Below are positions 1-13,296 of a stretch of DNA of 64,000 nt, one piece after another; position 1 is the stretch's first letter, and each line of letters starts with the position of its first letter. The stretch is from Halictus rubicundus (Eukaryota > Arthropoda > Insecta > Hymenoptera > Halictidae). The stretch covers positions 310,001 to 374,000 of the forward strand of contig NW_027488704.1 of assembly GCF_050948215.1 (NCBI RefSeq). Direction: 5' to 3'. A program made the translations under genes and the position numbers. Under the pieces are notes generated by a model, which made no database searches, was not told where the DNA came from, and was given only the letters and a program-made list of their open reading frames with translations.

Positions 1-3000
1 TTACTTATCCTATCCTCTATCCTATCCTATCCTCTATCATATCCTATCATCTATCGTATCCAATCCTCTATCCTATCCTCAATTCTATCCTATCCTCTAT
101 CCTATCCTATCCTCTATGCAATCCTATCCTCTATCCTATTCTATCCTCTATCCTATCCAATCCCCTATCCTATCCTCTATCCTCTCCTATCCTCTACCCC
201 ATAATACCATGTATCCTATCCTATTCTCCATCCTATCCTCTCCTATCCTCTTTCGTATGCTCTATCCTACCCTATCAACTATCCTATCCCATCCTCAATC
301 CTATCCTTTCCTCTATCCTATAATCTATCCTATCCTCTTACTTATCCTATCCTATCCTCTATAGTATTCTCTATCCTATCCAATCCTCTATCCTATCCTA
401 TCCTCAATCCAATCGTATCCTCTATACTATCCTATCAACTATCGTATCCTATCCTCTATCCTATCGAATCCTCTATCCTATTCCATCCTCTATCCTATCC
501 TATCCTCAATACAATCCTATTCTCTATCCTATCCATTCCTCTATAGTATCGTATCTTCTATCGCATCCTATCCTCTATCATATCCTATCCTTTATCCTAT
601 ACAATCTCATATATTATCCTATCCTCTATCATATCCTATCCTCTATCGTATCCTATCTTCTATCCTATCCAATCCTCTATCCTATCCTCAATCCTATCCT
701 ATCCTCTATCCTATCCTATCCTCTGTGCAATCCTATCCTCTATCCTATTCTATCCTCTATCCTATCCAATCACATATCCTATCCTCTATCCTCTCCTATC
801 CTCTACCCCATAATACCATGTATCCTATCCTATTCTCCATCCTATCCTATCCTATCCTCTTTCGTATGCTCTATGCTATCCTATCAACTATCCTATCCCA
901 TCCTCAATCCTATCCTATCCTCTATCATATCCCATCCTCTATCCTATCCTATCCTCTATCTTATCCTATCCTCTATCCTATCCTATCCTCTATCCTATCC
1001 TATCCTCTATCCTATCCAATCCTCTATCCTATTCTATCCTCTATCCTATCCTATCCTCAATCCAATCCTATCCTCTTATTAAACCTATCCTCTATCTTAT
1101 CCTATCCTCTATCCTATCCTATCCTCTATCGTATCCTATCCTCTATCCTATCCAATCCTCTATCCCATCCTCTATCCTATCCTATCCTCTATCTTATCCT
1201 ATCCTCTATCCTATCCTATCCTCTATCGTATCATATCCTCTATCCTATCCAATCCTCTATCCCATCCTCTATCCTATCCTATCCTCTATCTTATCCTATC
1301 CTCTATCCTATCCTATTCTCTATTCTATCCTATCCTCTATCCTATCCAATCCCCAATCCTATCCTCTATCCTATCCTATCCTCTATCCTATCTTATCCTC
1401 TATCCTATCCTGTCCTCTATCCTAACCTATCGTCTATCCTATCCTATCCTCAATCCTATCCTATCCTCTATCATATCCCATCCTCTATCCTATCCTATCC
1501 TCTATCTTATCCTATCCTCTATCCTATCCTATCCTGTATCCTATCCTATCCTCTATCCTATCCAATCCTCTATCCTATTCTATCCTCTATCCTATCCTAT
1601 CCTCAATCCAATCCTATCCTCTTATTAAACCTATCCTCTATCTTATCCTATCCTCTATCCAATCCTATCCTCTATCCTATCCTATCCTCTATCGTATCCT
1701 ATCCTCTATCCTATCCAATCCTCTATCCCATCCTCTATCCTATCCTATCCTCTATCTTATCCTATCCTCTATCCTACCCTATCCTCTATCGTATCCTATC
1801 CTCTATCCTATCCAATCCTCTATCCCATCCTCTATCCTATCCTATCCTCTATCTTATCCTATCCTCTATCCTATCCTATCCTCAATCCAATCATATCCTC
1901 TATCCTATCCTATCCTGTATCTTATCCTATCCTCTACCCTATCCAATAATCTATCCTATTCTATCCTCTATTCTATCCTATCCTCAATCCAATCCTATCC
2001 TCTATCCTATCCTATCCTCTATCCAATCCTATCCTCTATCCTATCCTATCCTATCCTCTATCGTATCCTATCCTCTATCCTATCCAATCCTCTATCCTAT
2101 CCTCTATCCTATCCTATCCTCTATCCTATCCTATCCAATCCTCTATATTATCCTCAATCCTATCCTATCCTTTATCCTATAATACCATTTATCCTATTCT
2201 ATTCTCCAACCTATCCTATCCTATCCTCTATCGTATGCTCTATCCTATCCTATCAACTATCCTATCCTATCCTCAATCCTATCCTATCCTCTATCATATC
2301 CCATCCTCTATCCTATGCTATCCTATCCTATCCTCTATCGTATGCTCTATCCTATCCTATCAACTATCCTATCCTATTCTCTATTCTATCCTATCCTCTA
2401 TCCTATCCAATCCCCAATCCTATCCTCTATCCTATCCTATCCTCTATCCTATCTTATCCTCTATCCTATCCTGTCCTCTATCCTAACCTATCGTCTATCC
2501 TATCCTATCCTCTATCCTATCCTATCCTCTATCCTATCCGATCCTCTATCCTATACTATCCTCTATCCTATCCTATCCTCAATCCAATCCTATCCTCTAT
2601 CCTATCCTATCCTCTATCGTATCCTATCCTCTATCGTATCCAATCCCCTATCCAACTCTATCCTCTATCCTATCCTATCCTCAATCCAATCCTATTCTCT
2701 ATTCTATCCTATCCTCTATCCTATCCTATCCTCTATCCTATCCAATTACCTATCATATCCTCTATCATATCCTATTCTCTATCCTATCCTATACTCTATC
2801 CTATCCTATCCTCTATCGTATCCTATCCTCTATCCTATCCTGTCCTCTATCCTATCCTATCCTATCCTCTATCCTATCCCATCCTCAATCCTATCCTTTC
2901 CTCTATCCTATAATCTATCCTATCCTATCCTCTTACTTATCCTATCCTCTATCCTATCCTATCCTCTACCCTATCCAATCCTCTATCCTACCCTCTATCC

Positions 3001-3371
3001 TATCCTATCCTCTATCCTATTCTATTCTCTACCCTATCCTATCCTCTATCGTATCCTATCCTCTATCGTATGCTCTATCCTACCCTATCCTCTATCCTAT
3101 CCAAACCCCTATCCTATCCTCTATCCTATCCTATCCTCTATCCTATACTATCCTCTATCGTATGCTATATCGTATTCTGTCCACTATCGTATGCTATATC
3201 GTATCCTATACTCTATCGTATCCAATCCCCTATCCTATCCTCTATCCTCTCCTATACTCAATCCAATCCTATCCTCTATCCTATCCTATCCTCTATCATA
3301 TCCTATTCTCTATCCTATCCTGTCCTCTATCCTATCCTATCCGCTATCCTATCCTATCCTCTATCCTATCC
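1..3371. repeat. 3.37-kb satellite block, copy 1 (left-truncated by window)
   Basis: This block matches 4739-8109 base for base wherever I compared them (constant shift 4738), and again 16295-19665 (shift 16294). Copy 1 departs from copy 2 after 3371, where it reads CAATCCCC against CTACCCTC in copy 2. Its left end may lie outside the window. Useful markers are the rare sequence TTATTAAACC at about 1077 and 1623, an internal duplication of roughly 546 bp. Others are TAATACCATG boxes near 202 and 811, and AATTACC near 2743. The shared variant order over more than 3 kb means duplication of a unit, not independent monomer drift. Confidence 0.9.
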
Positions 3372-6300
3372 AATCCCCTATCCTATCCTCTACCCTATAA
3401 TACCATGTATCCTATCCTCTTCTCCATCCTATCCTATCCTATCCTCTATCGTTTGCTCTATCCTATCCTATCAACTATCCTATCCTATCCTCTATCATAT
3501 CCTATCATCTATCGTATCCTATATTCTATCCTATCCAATCCTCTATCCTATCCTCAATCCTATTCTATCCTCTATCCTATCCTATACTCTATCCTATAAT
3601 ACCATGTATCCTATCCTCTTCTCCATCCTATCCTATCCTATCCTCTATCGTTTGCTCTATCCTATCCTATCAACTATCCTATCCTATCCTCAATCTTATC
3701 CTATCCTCTATCATATCCTATACTCTATCCTATCCTATCATCTATCCTATCCTATCCTCTATCCTATCCTATCCTCTATCCTATCCAATCCAGTATCCTA
3801 TCCTCTATACTATCCTATTCTCTATCCTATCCTTTCCTCTATAATATCGTATCTTCTATCGCATCCTATCCTCTATCCTATCCAATCTCATATATTATCC
3901 TATCTTCTATCATATCGTATCCTCTATCGTATGCTCTATCCTATCCTATCAACTATCCTATCCTATTCTCTATTCTATCCTATCCTCTATCCTATCCAAT
4001 CCCCTATCCTATCCTCTATCCTATCCTATTCTCTATCCCATCCTTTCCTCTATAATATCGTATCTTCTATCGCTCCTATCCTCTATCCTATCCTATCCTC
4101 TATCCTATCCTGTCCTCTGTCCTACCCTATCCTCTATCCTATCCTATCCTCTATCCAATCCTATCCTCTATCCTATCCTATCCTCTATCCTATCTTATCC
4201 TCTATCCTATCCTGTCCTCTATCCTAACCTATCCTCTATCCTATCCTATCCTCTATCCTATCCTATCCTCTATCGTATCCTATCCTCTATCCTAACCTAT
4301 ACTCTATCCTATCTTATCCTCTATCGTGTCCTATCCTCTATCCTATCCTGTCCTCTATCCTATTCTATCCTCTATCCTATCCTATCCTCAATCCAATCCT
4401 ATCCTCTATCCTATCCTATCCTCTATCCAATCCTATCCTCTATCCTATCCTATCCTCTATGGTATCCTATCCTCTATCCTATCCCATCCTCTATCCTATC
4501 CTCTATCCTATCCTCTATCCTATCCAATCCTCTATCCTATCCTCTATCCTATCCAATCCTCTATCCTATCCTCTATCCTATCCTATACTCTATCCTATCC
4601 TATCCTCTATCGTATCCTATCCTCTATCCTATCCTGTCCTCTATCCTATCCTATCCTCTACCCTATCCTATCCTCTATCCTATCCCATCCTCAATCCTAT
4701 CCTTTCCTCTATCCTATAATCTATCCTACCCTATCCTCTTACTTATCCTATCCTCTATCCTATCCTATCCTCTATCATATCCTATCATCTATCGTATCCA
4801 ATCCTCTATCCTATCCTCAATTCTATCCTATCCTCTATCCTATCCTATCCTCTATGCAATCCTATCCTCTATCCTATTCTATCCTCTATCCTATCCAATC
4901 CCCTATCCTATCCTCTATCCTCTCCTATCCTCTACCCCATAATACCATGTATCCTATCCTATTCTCCATCCTATCCTCTCCTATCCTCTTTCGTATGCTC
5001 TATCCTACCCTATCAACTATCCTATCCCATCCTCAATCCTATCCTTTCCTCTATCCTATAATCTATCCTATCCTCTTACTTATCCTATCCTATCCTCTAT
5101 AGTATTCTCTATCCTATCCAATCCTCTATCCTATCCTATCCTCAATCCAATCGTATCCTCTATACTATCCTATCAACTATCGTATCCTATCCTCTATCCT
5201 ATCGAATCCTCTATCCTATTCCATCCTCTATCCTATCCTATCCTCAATACAATCCTATTCTCTATCCTATCCATTCCTCTATAGTATCGTATCTTCTATC
5301 GCATCCTATCCTCTATCATATCCTATCCTTTATCCTATACAATCTCATATATTATCCTATCCTCTATCATATCCTATCCTCTATCGTATCCTATCTTCTA
5401 TCCTATCCAATCCTCTATCCTATCCTCAATCCTATCCTATCCTCTATCCTATCCTATCCTCTGTGCAATCCTATCCTCTATCCTATTCTATCCTCTATCC
5501 TATCCAATCACATATCCTATCCTCTATCCTCTCCTATCCTCTACCCCATAATACCATGTATCCTATCCTATTCTCCATCCTATCCTATCCTATCCTCTTT
5601 CGTATGCTCTATGCTATCCTATCAACTATCCTATCCCATCCTCAATCCTATCCTATCCTCTATCATATCCCATCCTCTATCCTATCCTATCCTCTATCTT
5701 ATCCTATCCTCTATCCTATCCTATCCTCTATCCTATCCTATCCTCTATCCTATCCAATCCTCTATCCTATTCTATCCTCTATCCTATCCTATCCTCAATC
5801 CAATCCTATCCTCTTATTAAACCTATCCTCTATCTTATCCTATCCTCTATCCTATCCTATCCTCTATCGTATCCTATCCTCTATCCTATCCAATCCTCTA
5901 TCCCATCCTCTATCCTATCCTATCCTCTATCTTATCCTATCCTCTATCCTATCCTATCCTCTATCGTATCATATCCTCTATCCTATCCAATCCTCTATCC
6001 CATCCTCTATCCTATCCTATCCTCTATCTTATCCTATCCTCTATCCTATCCTATTCTCTATTCTATCCTATCCTCTATCCTATCCAATCCCCAATCCTAT
6101 CCTCTATCCTATCCTATCCTCTATCCTATCTTATCCTCTATCCTATCCTGTCCTCTATCCTAACCTATCGTCTATCCTATCCTATCCTCAATCCTATCCT
6201 ATCCTCTATCATATCCCATCCTCTATCCTATCCTATCCTCTATCTTATCCTATCCTCTATCCTATCCTATCCTGTATCCTATCCTATCCTCTATCCTATC

Positions 6301-9300
6301 CAATCCTCTATCCTATTCTATCCTCTATCCTATCCTATCCTCAATCCAATCCTATCCTCTTATTAAACCTATCCTCTATCTTATCCTATCCTCTATCCAA
6401 TCCTATCCTCTATCCTATCCTATCCTCTATCGTATCCTATCCTCTATCCTATCCAATCCTCTATCCCATCCTCTATCCTATCCTATCCTCTATCTTATCC
6501 TATCCTCTATCCTACCCTATCCTCTATCGTATCCTATCCTCTATCCTATCCAATCCTCTATCCCATCCTCTATCCTATCCTATCCTCTATCTTATCCTAT
6601 CCTCTATCCTATCCTATCCTCAATCCAATCATATCCTCTATCCTATCCTATCCTGTATCTTATCCTATCCTCTACCCTATCCAATAATCTATCCTATTCT
6701 ATCCTCTATTCTATCCTATCCTCAATCCAATCCTATCCTCTATCCTATCCTATCCTCTATCCAATCCTATCCTCTATCCTATCCTATCCTATCCTCTATC
6801 GTATCCTATCCTCTATCCTATCCAATCCTCTATCCTATCCTCTATCCTATCCTATCCTCTATCCTATCCTATCCAATCCTCTATATTATCCTCAATCCTA
6901 TCCTATCCTTTATCCTATAATACCATTTATCCTATTCTATTCTCCAACCTATCCTATCCTATCCTCTATCGTATGCTCTATCCTATCCTATCAACTATCC
7001 TATCCTATCCTCAATCCTATCCTATCCTCTATCATATCCCATCCTCTATCCTATGCTATCCTATCCTATCCTCTATCGTATGCTCTATCCTATCCTATCA
7101 ACTATCCTATCCTATTCTCTATTCTATCCTATCCTCTATCCTATCCAATCCCCAATCCTATCCTCTATCCTATCCTATCCTCTATCCTATCTTATCCTCT
7201 ATCCTATCCTGTCCTCTATCCTAACCTATCGTCTATCCTATCCTATCCTCTATCCTATCCTATCCTCTATCCTATCCGATCCTCTATCCTATACTATCCT
7301 CTATCCTATCCTATCCTCAATCCAATCCTATCCTCTATCCTATCCTATCCTCTATCGTATCCTATCCTCTATCGTATCCAATCCCCTATCCAACTCTATC
7401 CTCTATCCTATCCTATCCTCAATCCAATCCTATTCTCTATTCTATCCTATCCTCTATCCTATCCTATCCTCTATCCTATCCAATTACCTATCATATCCTC
7501 TATCATATCCTATTCTCTATCCTATCCTATACTCTATCCTATCCTATCCTCTATCGTATCCTATCCTCTATCCTATCCTGTCCTCTATCCTATCCTATCC
7601 TATCCTCTATCCTATCCCATCCTCAATCCTATCCTTTCCTCTATCCTATAATCTATCCTATCCTATCCTCTTACTTATCCTATCCTCTATCCTATCCTAT
7701 CCTCTACCCTATCCAATCCTCTATCCTACCCTCTATCCTATCCTATCCTCTATCCTATTCTATTCTCTACCCTATCCTATCCTCTATCGTATCCTATCCT
7801 CTATCGTATGCTCTATCCTACCCTATCCTCTATCCTATCCAAACCCCTATCCTATCCTCTATCCTATCCTATCCTCTATCCTATACTATCCTCTATCGTA
7901 TGCTATATCGTATTCTGTCCACTATCGTATGCTATATCGTATCCTATACTCTATCGTATCCAATCCCCTATCCTATCCTCTATCCTCTCCTATACTCAAT
8001 CCAATCCTATCCTCTATCCTATCCTATCCTCTATCATATCCTATTCTCTATCCTATCCTGTCCTCTATCCTATCCTATCCGCTATCCTATCCTATCCTCT
8101 ATCCTATCCTACCCTCAATGCTATCCTATCCTCTATCCTATCGTATCCTCTATCCAATCCTATGCTCTATCCTATCCTCTATCCTATCCTTTCCTCTATA
8201 ATATCGTATCTTCTATCGTATCCTATCCTCTATCCTATCCTATTCTCTATCCTATCCTATCCTCTATCATATCCTATCCTCTATCCTATGCTATCCTCTA
8301 TCCTATCCTATCCGCTATCCTATCTTACCCTCTATGCTATCCTATCCTCTATCCTATCCTATCCTCTATCGTATGCTGGATCCTATCCTATCCTCTATCC
8401 TATCCTATCCTCAATCCTATCCTATCCTCTATCATATACTATCCTCTATCCTATCCTATCCTCTATCCTATCCTATCCTCTATCCTATATTATCCTCTAT
8501 CCTATCCTGTCCTCTATTCTATCCTATCCTCTATCTTATCCTATCCACTATCCTATCTTATCCTCTATCCTATCCTATCCTCTATCCTATCCTATCCTCT
8601 ATCGTATCCGATCCTCAATCCTATACTATCCTCTATCCTATCCTATCCTGTATCCTATCCTATCCTCTATCCTATCCTATCCTCTATCCTATCCAATCTC
8701 ATATCCTATCCAATCTCATATCCTATCCTATCCTCTATCATGTCCTATCCTCTATCGTATCCTATCGTCTATCCTATCCAATCCTCTATCCTATCCTATC
8801 CTCTATCGTATCCTATCGTCTATCCTATCCAATCCTCTATCCTATCCTCAATCCTATCCTATCCTCTATCCTATCCTATCCTCTATCCTATCCTATCCTC
8901 TATCCTATCCTATCCTCTATCCTATCCTATCCTCTATCCTATCCTATCCTCTATCCTATCCAATCCTCTATCCTATCCTATCCTCTATCCTATCCTATCG
9001 TCTATCCTATCCTATCCTCTATCGTATCCTATCCTGTATCCTATCCTCTATCCTATCCTATCCTGTATCCTATCCAATCCCCTATCCAATCCTCTATCCT
9101 ATCCGATCCTCTATCCTATTATACCATGTATCCTATCTTATTCTCTATCCTATCCTATCCTCTATCCTATCCTATCCTCTATCCTATCTTATCCTCTATC
9201 CTATCCTATCCTCTATCCTATCCTGTCCTCTATTCTATCCTATCCTCTATCTTATCCTATCTACTATCCTATCTTATCCTCTACCCTATCCTATCCTCCA

Positions 9301-11428
9301 TCCTATCCTATCCTCTATCGTATTCTATCCTCTATCCTAACCTATACTCTATCCTATCTTATCCTCTATCGTGTCCTATCCTCTATGGTATCCTATCCTC
9401 TATCCTATCCCATCCTCTATCCTATCCTCTATCCTATCCTATCCTCTATCCTATCCTCTATCCTATCCAATCCTCTATCCTATCCTCTATCCTATCCTAT
9501 ACTCTATCCTACCCTATCCTCTATCGTATCCTATCCTCTATCCTATCCTGTCCTCTATCCTATCCTATCCTCTATCCTATCCTATCCTCTATCCTATCCC
9601 ATCCTCAATCCTATCCTTTCCTCTATCCTATAATCTATCCTACCCTATCCTCTTACTTATCCTATCCTCTATCCTATCCTATCCTCTATCCTATCCGATC
9701 CTCTATCCTATACTATCCTCTATCCTATCCTATCCTCAATCCAATCCTATCCTCTATCCTATCCTATCCTCTATCGTATCCTATCCTCTATCGTATCCAA
9801 TCCCCTATCCTACTCTATCCTCTTTCCTATCCTATCCTCAATCCAATCCTATTCTCTATTCTATCCTATCCTCTATCCTATCCTATCCTCTATCCTATCC
9901 AATCCCCTATCCTATCCTCTATCATATCCTATTCTCTATCCTATCCTATACTCTATCCTATCCTATCCTCTATCGTATCCTATCCTCTATCCTATCCTGT
10001 CCTCAATCCTATCCTATCCTATCCTCTATCCTATCCCATCCTCAATCCTATCCTTTCCTCTATCCTATAATCTATCCTATCCTATCCTCTTACTTATCCT
10101 ATCCTCTATCTTATCCTATCCTCTATCCTATCCTATCCTCTATCGTATCCTATCCTCTATCCTATCCAATCCTCTATCCCATCCTCTATCCTATCCTATC
10201 CTCTATCTTATCCTATCCTCTATCCTATCCTATCCTCAATCCAATCATATCCTCTATCCTATCCTATCCTCTATCTTATCCTATCCTCTACCCTATCCAA
10301 TAATCTATCCTATTCTATCCTCTATTCTATCCTATCCTCAATCCAATCCTATCCTCTATCCTATCCTATCCTCTATCCAATCCTATCCTCTATCCTATCC
10401 TATCCTATCCTCTATCGTATCCTATCCTCTATCCTATCCAATCCTCTATACTATCCTCTATCCTATCCTATCCTCTATCCTATCCTATCCAATCCTCTAT
10501 CCTATCCTCAATCCTATCCTATCCTTTATCCTATAATACCATTTATCCTATCCTATTCTCCATCCTATCCTATCCTATCCTCTATCGTATGCTCTATCCT
10601 ATCCTATCAACTATACTATCCTATCCTCAATCCTATCCTATCCTCTATCATATCCCATCCTCTATCCTATGCTATCCTATCCTATCCTCTATCGTATGCT
10701 CTATCCTATCCTATCAACTATCCTATCCTATTCTCTATTCTATCCTATCCTCTATCCTATCCAATCCCCAATCCTATCCTCTATCCTATCCTATCCTCTA
10801 TCCTATCTTATCCTCTATCCTATCCTGTCCTCTATCCTAACCTATCCTCTATCCTATCCTATCCTCTATCCTATCATATCCTCTATCGTATCCTATCCTC
10901 TATCCTAACCTATACTCTATCCTATCTTATCCTCTATCGTGTCCTATCCTCTATGGTATCCTATCCTCTATCCTATCCCATCCTCTATCCTGTCCTCTAT
11001 CCTAGCCTATCCTCTATCCTATCCTCTATCCTATCCAATCCTCTATCCTATCCTCTATCCTATCCTATACTCTATCCTATCCTATCCTCTATCGTATCCT
11101 ATCCTCTATCCTATCCTGTCCTCTATCCTATCCTATCCTCTATCATATCCTATCCTCTATCCTATCCCATCCTCAATCCTATCCTTTCCTCTATCCTATA
11201 ATCTATTCTACCCTATCCTCTTACTTATCCTATCCTCTATCCTATCCGATCCTCTATCCTATACTATCCTCTATCCTATCCTATCCTCAATCCAATCCTA
11301 TCCTCTATCCTATCCTATCCTCTATCGTATCCTATCCTCTATCGTATCCAATCCCCTATCCTACTCTATCCTCTATCCTATCCTATCCTCAATCCAATCC
11401 TATTCTCTATTCTATCCTATCCTCTATC
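3344..11428. repeat. 8.1-kb satellite segment, copy 1
   Basis: The segment recurs at 14900-22984 with a constant shift of 11556. The left edge is where the flanks stop agreeing (CCGCTATCC here, CGTCTATCC there). The right edge is after CTCTATC at 11428, followed by C here and G in the copy. It contains the second copy of the 3.37-kb block (4739-8109), so the larger segment was copied after, or together with, the smaller one. It also carries one GGATCC site (8378), rare in this G-poor array and useful as a landmark. Boundaries are uncertain by one or two monomers because the junctions lie in low-complexity sequence. Confidence 0.88.
4739..8109. repeat. 3.37-kb satellite block, copy 2
   Basis: This is the second copy of the block at 1-3371, nested in the 8.1-kb segment. 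Base 4739 aligns with base 1 of the window. All variant landmarks agree in order and spacing with copy 1, including the TTATTAAACC pair and the TAATACCATG boxes. I noticed no substitution between the copies where their translated frames could be compared over hundreds of codons. Such identity in fast-evolving satellite DNA suggests a very recent copy event or gene conversion, or possibly an assembly duplication. Confidence 0.88.
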
Positions 11429-12323
11429 CTATCCTATCCTCTATCCTATCCAATTACCTATCATATCCTCTATCATATCCTATTCTCTATCCTATCCTAT
11501 ACTCTATCCTATCCTATCCTCTATCGTATCCTATCCTCTATCCTATCCTGTCCTCTATCCTATCCTATCCTATCCTCTATCCTATCCCATCCTCAATCCT
11601 ATCCTTTCCTCTATCCTATAATCTATCCTATCCTATCCTCTTACTTATCCTATCCTCTATCCTATCCTATCCTCTACCCTATCCAATCCTCTATCCTACC
11701 CTCTATCCTATCCTATCCTCTATCCTATTCTATTCTCTACCCTATCCTATCCTCTATCGTATCCTATCCTCTATCGTATGCTCTATCCTACCCTATCCTC
11801 TATCCTATCCAAACCCCTATCCTATCCTCTATCCTATCCTATCCTCTATCCTATACTATCCTCTATCGTATGCTATATCGTATTCTGTCCACTATCGTAT
11901 GCTATATCGTATCCTATCCTCTATCGTATCCAATCCCCTATCCTATCCTCTATCCTCTCCTATACTCAATCCAATCCTATCCTCTATCCTATCCTATCCT
12001 CTATCGTATCCTATCCTCTATCCTATCCAATCCTCTATCCCATTCTATCCTCTATCCTATCCTATCCTCAATCCGATCCTATCCTCTATCCTATCCTATT
12101 CTCTATCCTATCCTGTCCTCTATCCTATCCTATCCGCTATCCTATCCTATCCTCTATCCTATCCTACCCTCAATGCTATCCTATCCTCTATCCTATCGTA
12201 TCCTCTATCCAATCCTATGCTCTATCCTATCCTCTATCCTATCCTTTCCTCTATAATATCGTATCTTCTATCGTATCCTATCCTCTATCCTATCCTATTC
12301 TCTATCCTATCCTATCCTCTATC
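6414..12323. repeat. 5.9-kb satellite segment, copy 1
   Basis: The segment recurs at 22967-28876 with a shift of 16553. It overlaps the right half of the 8.1-kb segment and runs on to 12323, about 160 bp short of the retroelement insertion site. The copy therefore does not include the insertion site and cannot say whether the insertion was already present. At the right edge this copy continues CTATCCTATCC while the other continues CTATCATATCC. The rest (12324-12500) is ordinary diverged satellite leading to the target-site duplication. Confidence 0.87.
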
Positions 12324-12482
12324 CTATCCTATCCTCTATCCTATCCAATCTCATATACTATCCAATCTCATATTCTATCCTATCCTCTATCATATCCTAT
12401 CATCTATCGTATCCTATCTTCTATCCTATCCAATCCTCTATCCTATCCACAATCCTATTCTATCCTCTATCCTATCCTATCC

Positions 12483-12500
12483 TCTATGCTATCCTATCCT
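12483..12500 (+). repeat. Target-site duplication, left copy
   Basis: The 18 bases TCTATGCTATCCTATCCT here are repeated exactly at 14815-14832 and abut the two ends of the non-satellite insertion. The bases just outside differ (C at 12482, A at 14814). The last T may belong to the poly-T tail, so the duplication is 17 or 18 bp. The same 18-mer is a known variant of the satellite, seen for example at 8331, 53703 and 63743, so chance is not excluded. Its exact placement at both junctions makes chance unlikely. Confidence 0.85.
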
Positions 12501-12517
12501 TTTTTTTTTTTTTTTTT
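12501..12517 (-). other. Poly-A tail of the retroelement (poly-T on +)
   Basis: Seventeen T follow the terminal T of the left target-site copy, making an uninterrupted run of 18. The run stands exactly between satellite and element, as expected for a tail reverse-transcribed from RNA. On the minus strand the element reads CAAATACTCCT immediately before the A run. AATAAA hexamers on the minus strand at 12701-12706 and 12794-12799 lie about 180-280 bp upstream, too far to be the usual cleavage signal. Confidence 0.85.
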
Positions 12518-12769
12518 AGGAGTATTTGTCTATATTCTTTAAATTGCAAATTCAAATTTCGTATAAAACCGCTGGTTTTAAATTGTTTCTCGCCTGTTAA
12601 CAAATAGTTTCTGTTTTAATTTCGATTTCGCTTATGCTTCGCTCGCTTAAATTCTATCAGTTACTAAATATATTAATTCTTCGCTTCTATCTGAATACGA
12701 TTTATTCTAATTTTTTCCTACATATCTAATCGCTCGCGGCTATCTGTTGCTTAATTTATTAATTAATCT

Positions 12770-12910
12770 AAAGAGTATAATAGTCTATTTTAATTTATTA
12801 CTATGCTAATACTACTATACTATATAATATACTAAGTACTAACTAATAAACTAAATATACTAATCCTATTCTACGGTATTCTAATGCTATTCTAATTAAA
12901 TTAAATTATC
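12770..12910 (-). other. TA-rich degenerate CTAAT/CTATT tract inside the element
   Basis: This stretch is very rich in A and T and is dominated by short irregular units such as CTAAT, CTATT and ACTA on the + strand. It has no coding potential. It is a low-complexity tract in the 3' part of the element and resembles the host satellite only loosely. Mutational decay toward TA, as left by repeat-induced point mutation in some fungi, would also give such a tract; with a single copy here that cannot be tested. Confidence 0.45.
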
Positions 12911-12927
12911 TCTAAAGTTACGCCTCG

Positions 12928-12956
12928 TCTCCCCTGGCTTGTATGGCCGAAGGAGA
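12928..12956 (-). other. Possible stem-loop in the element
   Basis: TCTCC (12928-12932) pairs with GGAGA (12952-12956), and inside it GGC (12936-12938) pairs with GCC (12946-12948) around a 7-nt loop. The segment stands out as G+C-rich between two AT-rich stretches. It looks a little like an anticodon arm, but there is no complete cloverleaf around it. It may be a structured part of the element RNA. Confidence 0.35.
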
Positions 12957-13073
12957 GGTATTACTAAATATAAAAAATTTTATTATGTTTTTCTACCTAT
13001 GCTAAATTTTCGTTAATCTCTCCCTGTATATATTCCTATATTCTATACCTAATTTTAAACGCAAAAAACTCTC

Positions 13074-13110
13074 AAAAAACCCCTTTTTTGGCTTTGCGCC
13101 AAGAGCAAAG
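13074..13110. other. Two adjacent small hairpins in the element
   Basis: AAAAAA (13074-13079) and TTTTTT (13084-13089) flank CCCC and form a 6-bp stem. Directly after it CTTTGC (13092-13097) pairs with GCAAAG (13105-13110) around a 7-nt loop. Each alone could be chance in biased sequence. They begin a run of five short inverted repeats between 13074 and 13570. Confidence 0.4.
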
Positions 13111-13248
13111 TGGCCTTTTTTGCCTGGTTTACCCCCTCTTTTTATTCCTTCTTCGTATAGGCCTGGACGTACCGGTCACTCGGCCTGTGCAAATTTTTCC
13201 CAAAAATCGTCTCCTTATCTAAGTAAAAGCCCGATTTTGGGTCAAAAA

Positions 13249-13296
13249 GTGGGGGTAGGCGGGTTTTTCCCCCACCACGGGGTTTCTTTGAACCCC
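13249..13296. other. Tandem G/C-rich hairpins in the element
   Basis: GTGGGGG (13249-13255) pairs with CCCCCAC (13269-13275), a 7-bp perfect stem. Three bases later GGGGTT (13279-13284) pairs with AACCCC (13291-13296) around a 6-nt loop. Two strong stems in 48 bp of otherwise AT-rich DNA suggest a folded RNA segment. No known RNA family was recognised. Confidence 0.45.

Larger units (their letters stand above)
1..12500. repeat. 17-bp TATCC satellite array, left arm
   Basis: The whole stretch is made of diverged copies of a 17-bp monomer, TATCCTATCCTCTATCC, mixed with 12-bp variants that lack one TATCC pentamer. Typical monomer variants are TATCG, TATCA, TATCT, AATCC and TGTCC in place of TATCC. 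The + strand is a C/T/A strand with very little G; the complement is GGATAG-rich. The array already runs at base 1, so its left end is outside the window. Variant monomers recur in fixed order over kilobases, which defines the larger blocks listed separately. No gene is seen here: open frames on + exist only because the consensus has no stop codon in any frame. Confidence 0.97.

Noticed and set aside
12928..12956. Possible tRNA arm
   Set aside because: Only one arm-like hairpin with a 7-nt loop is visible; no acceptor stem, D arm or T arm can be placed around it.
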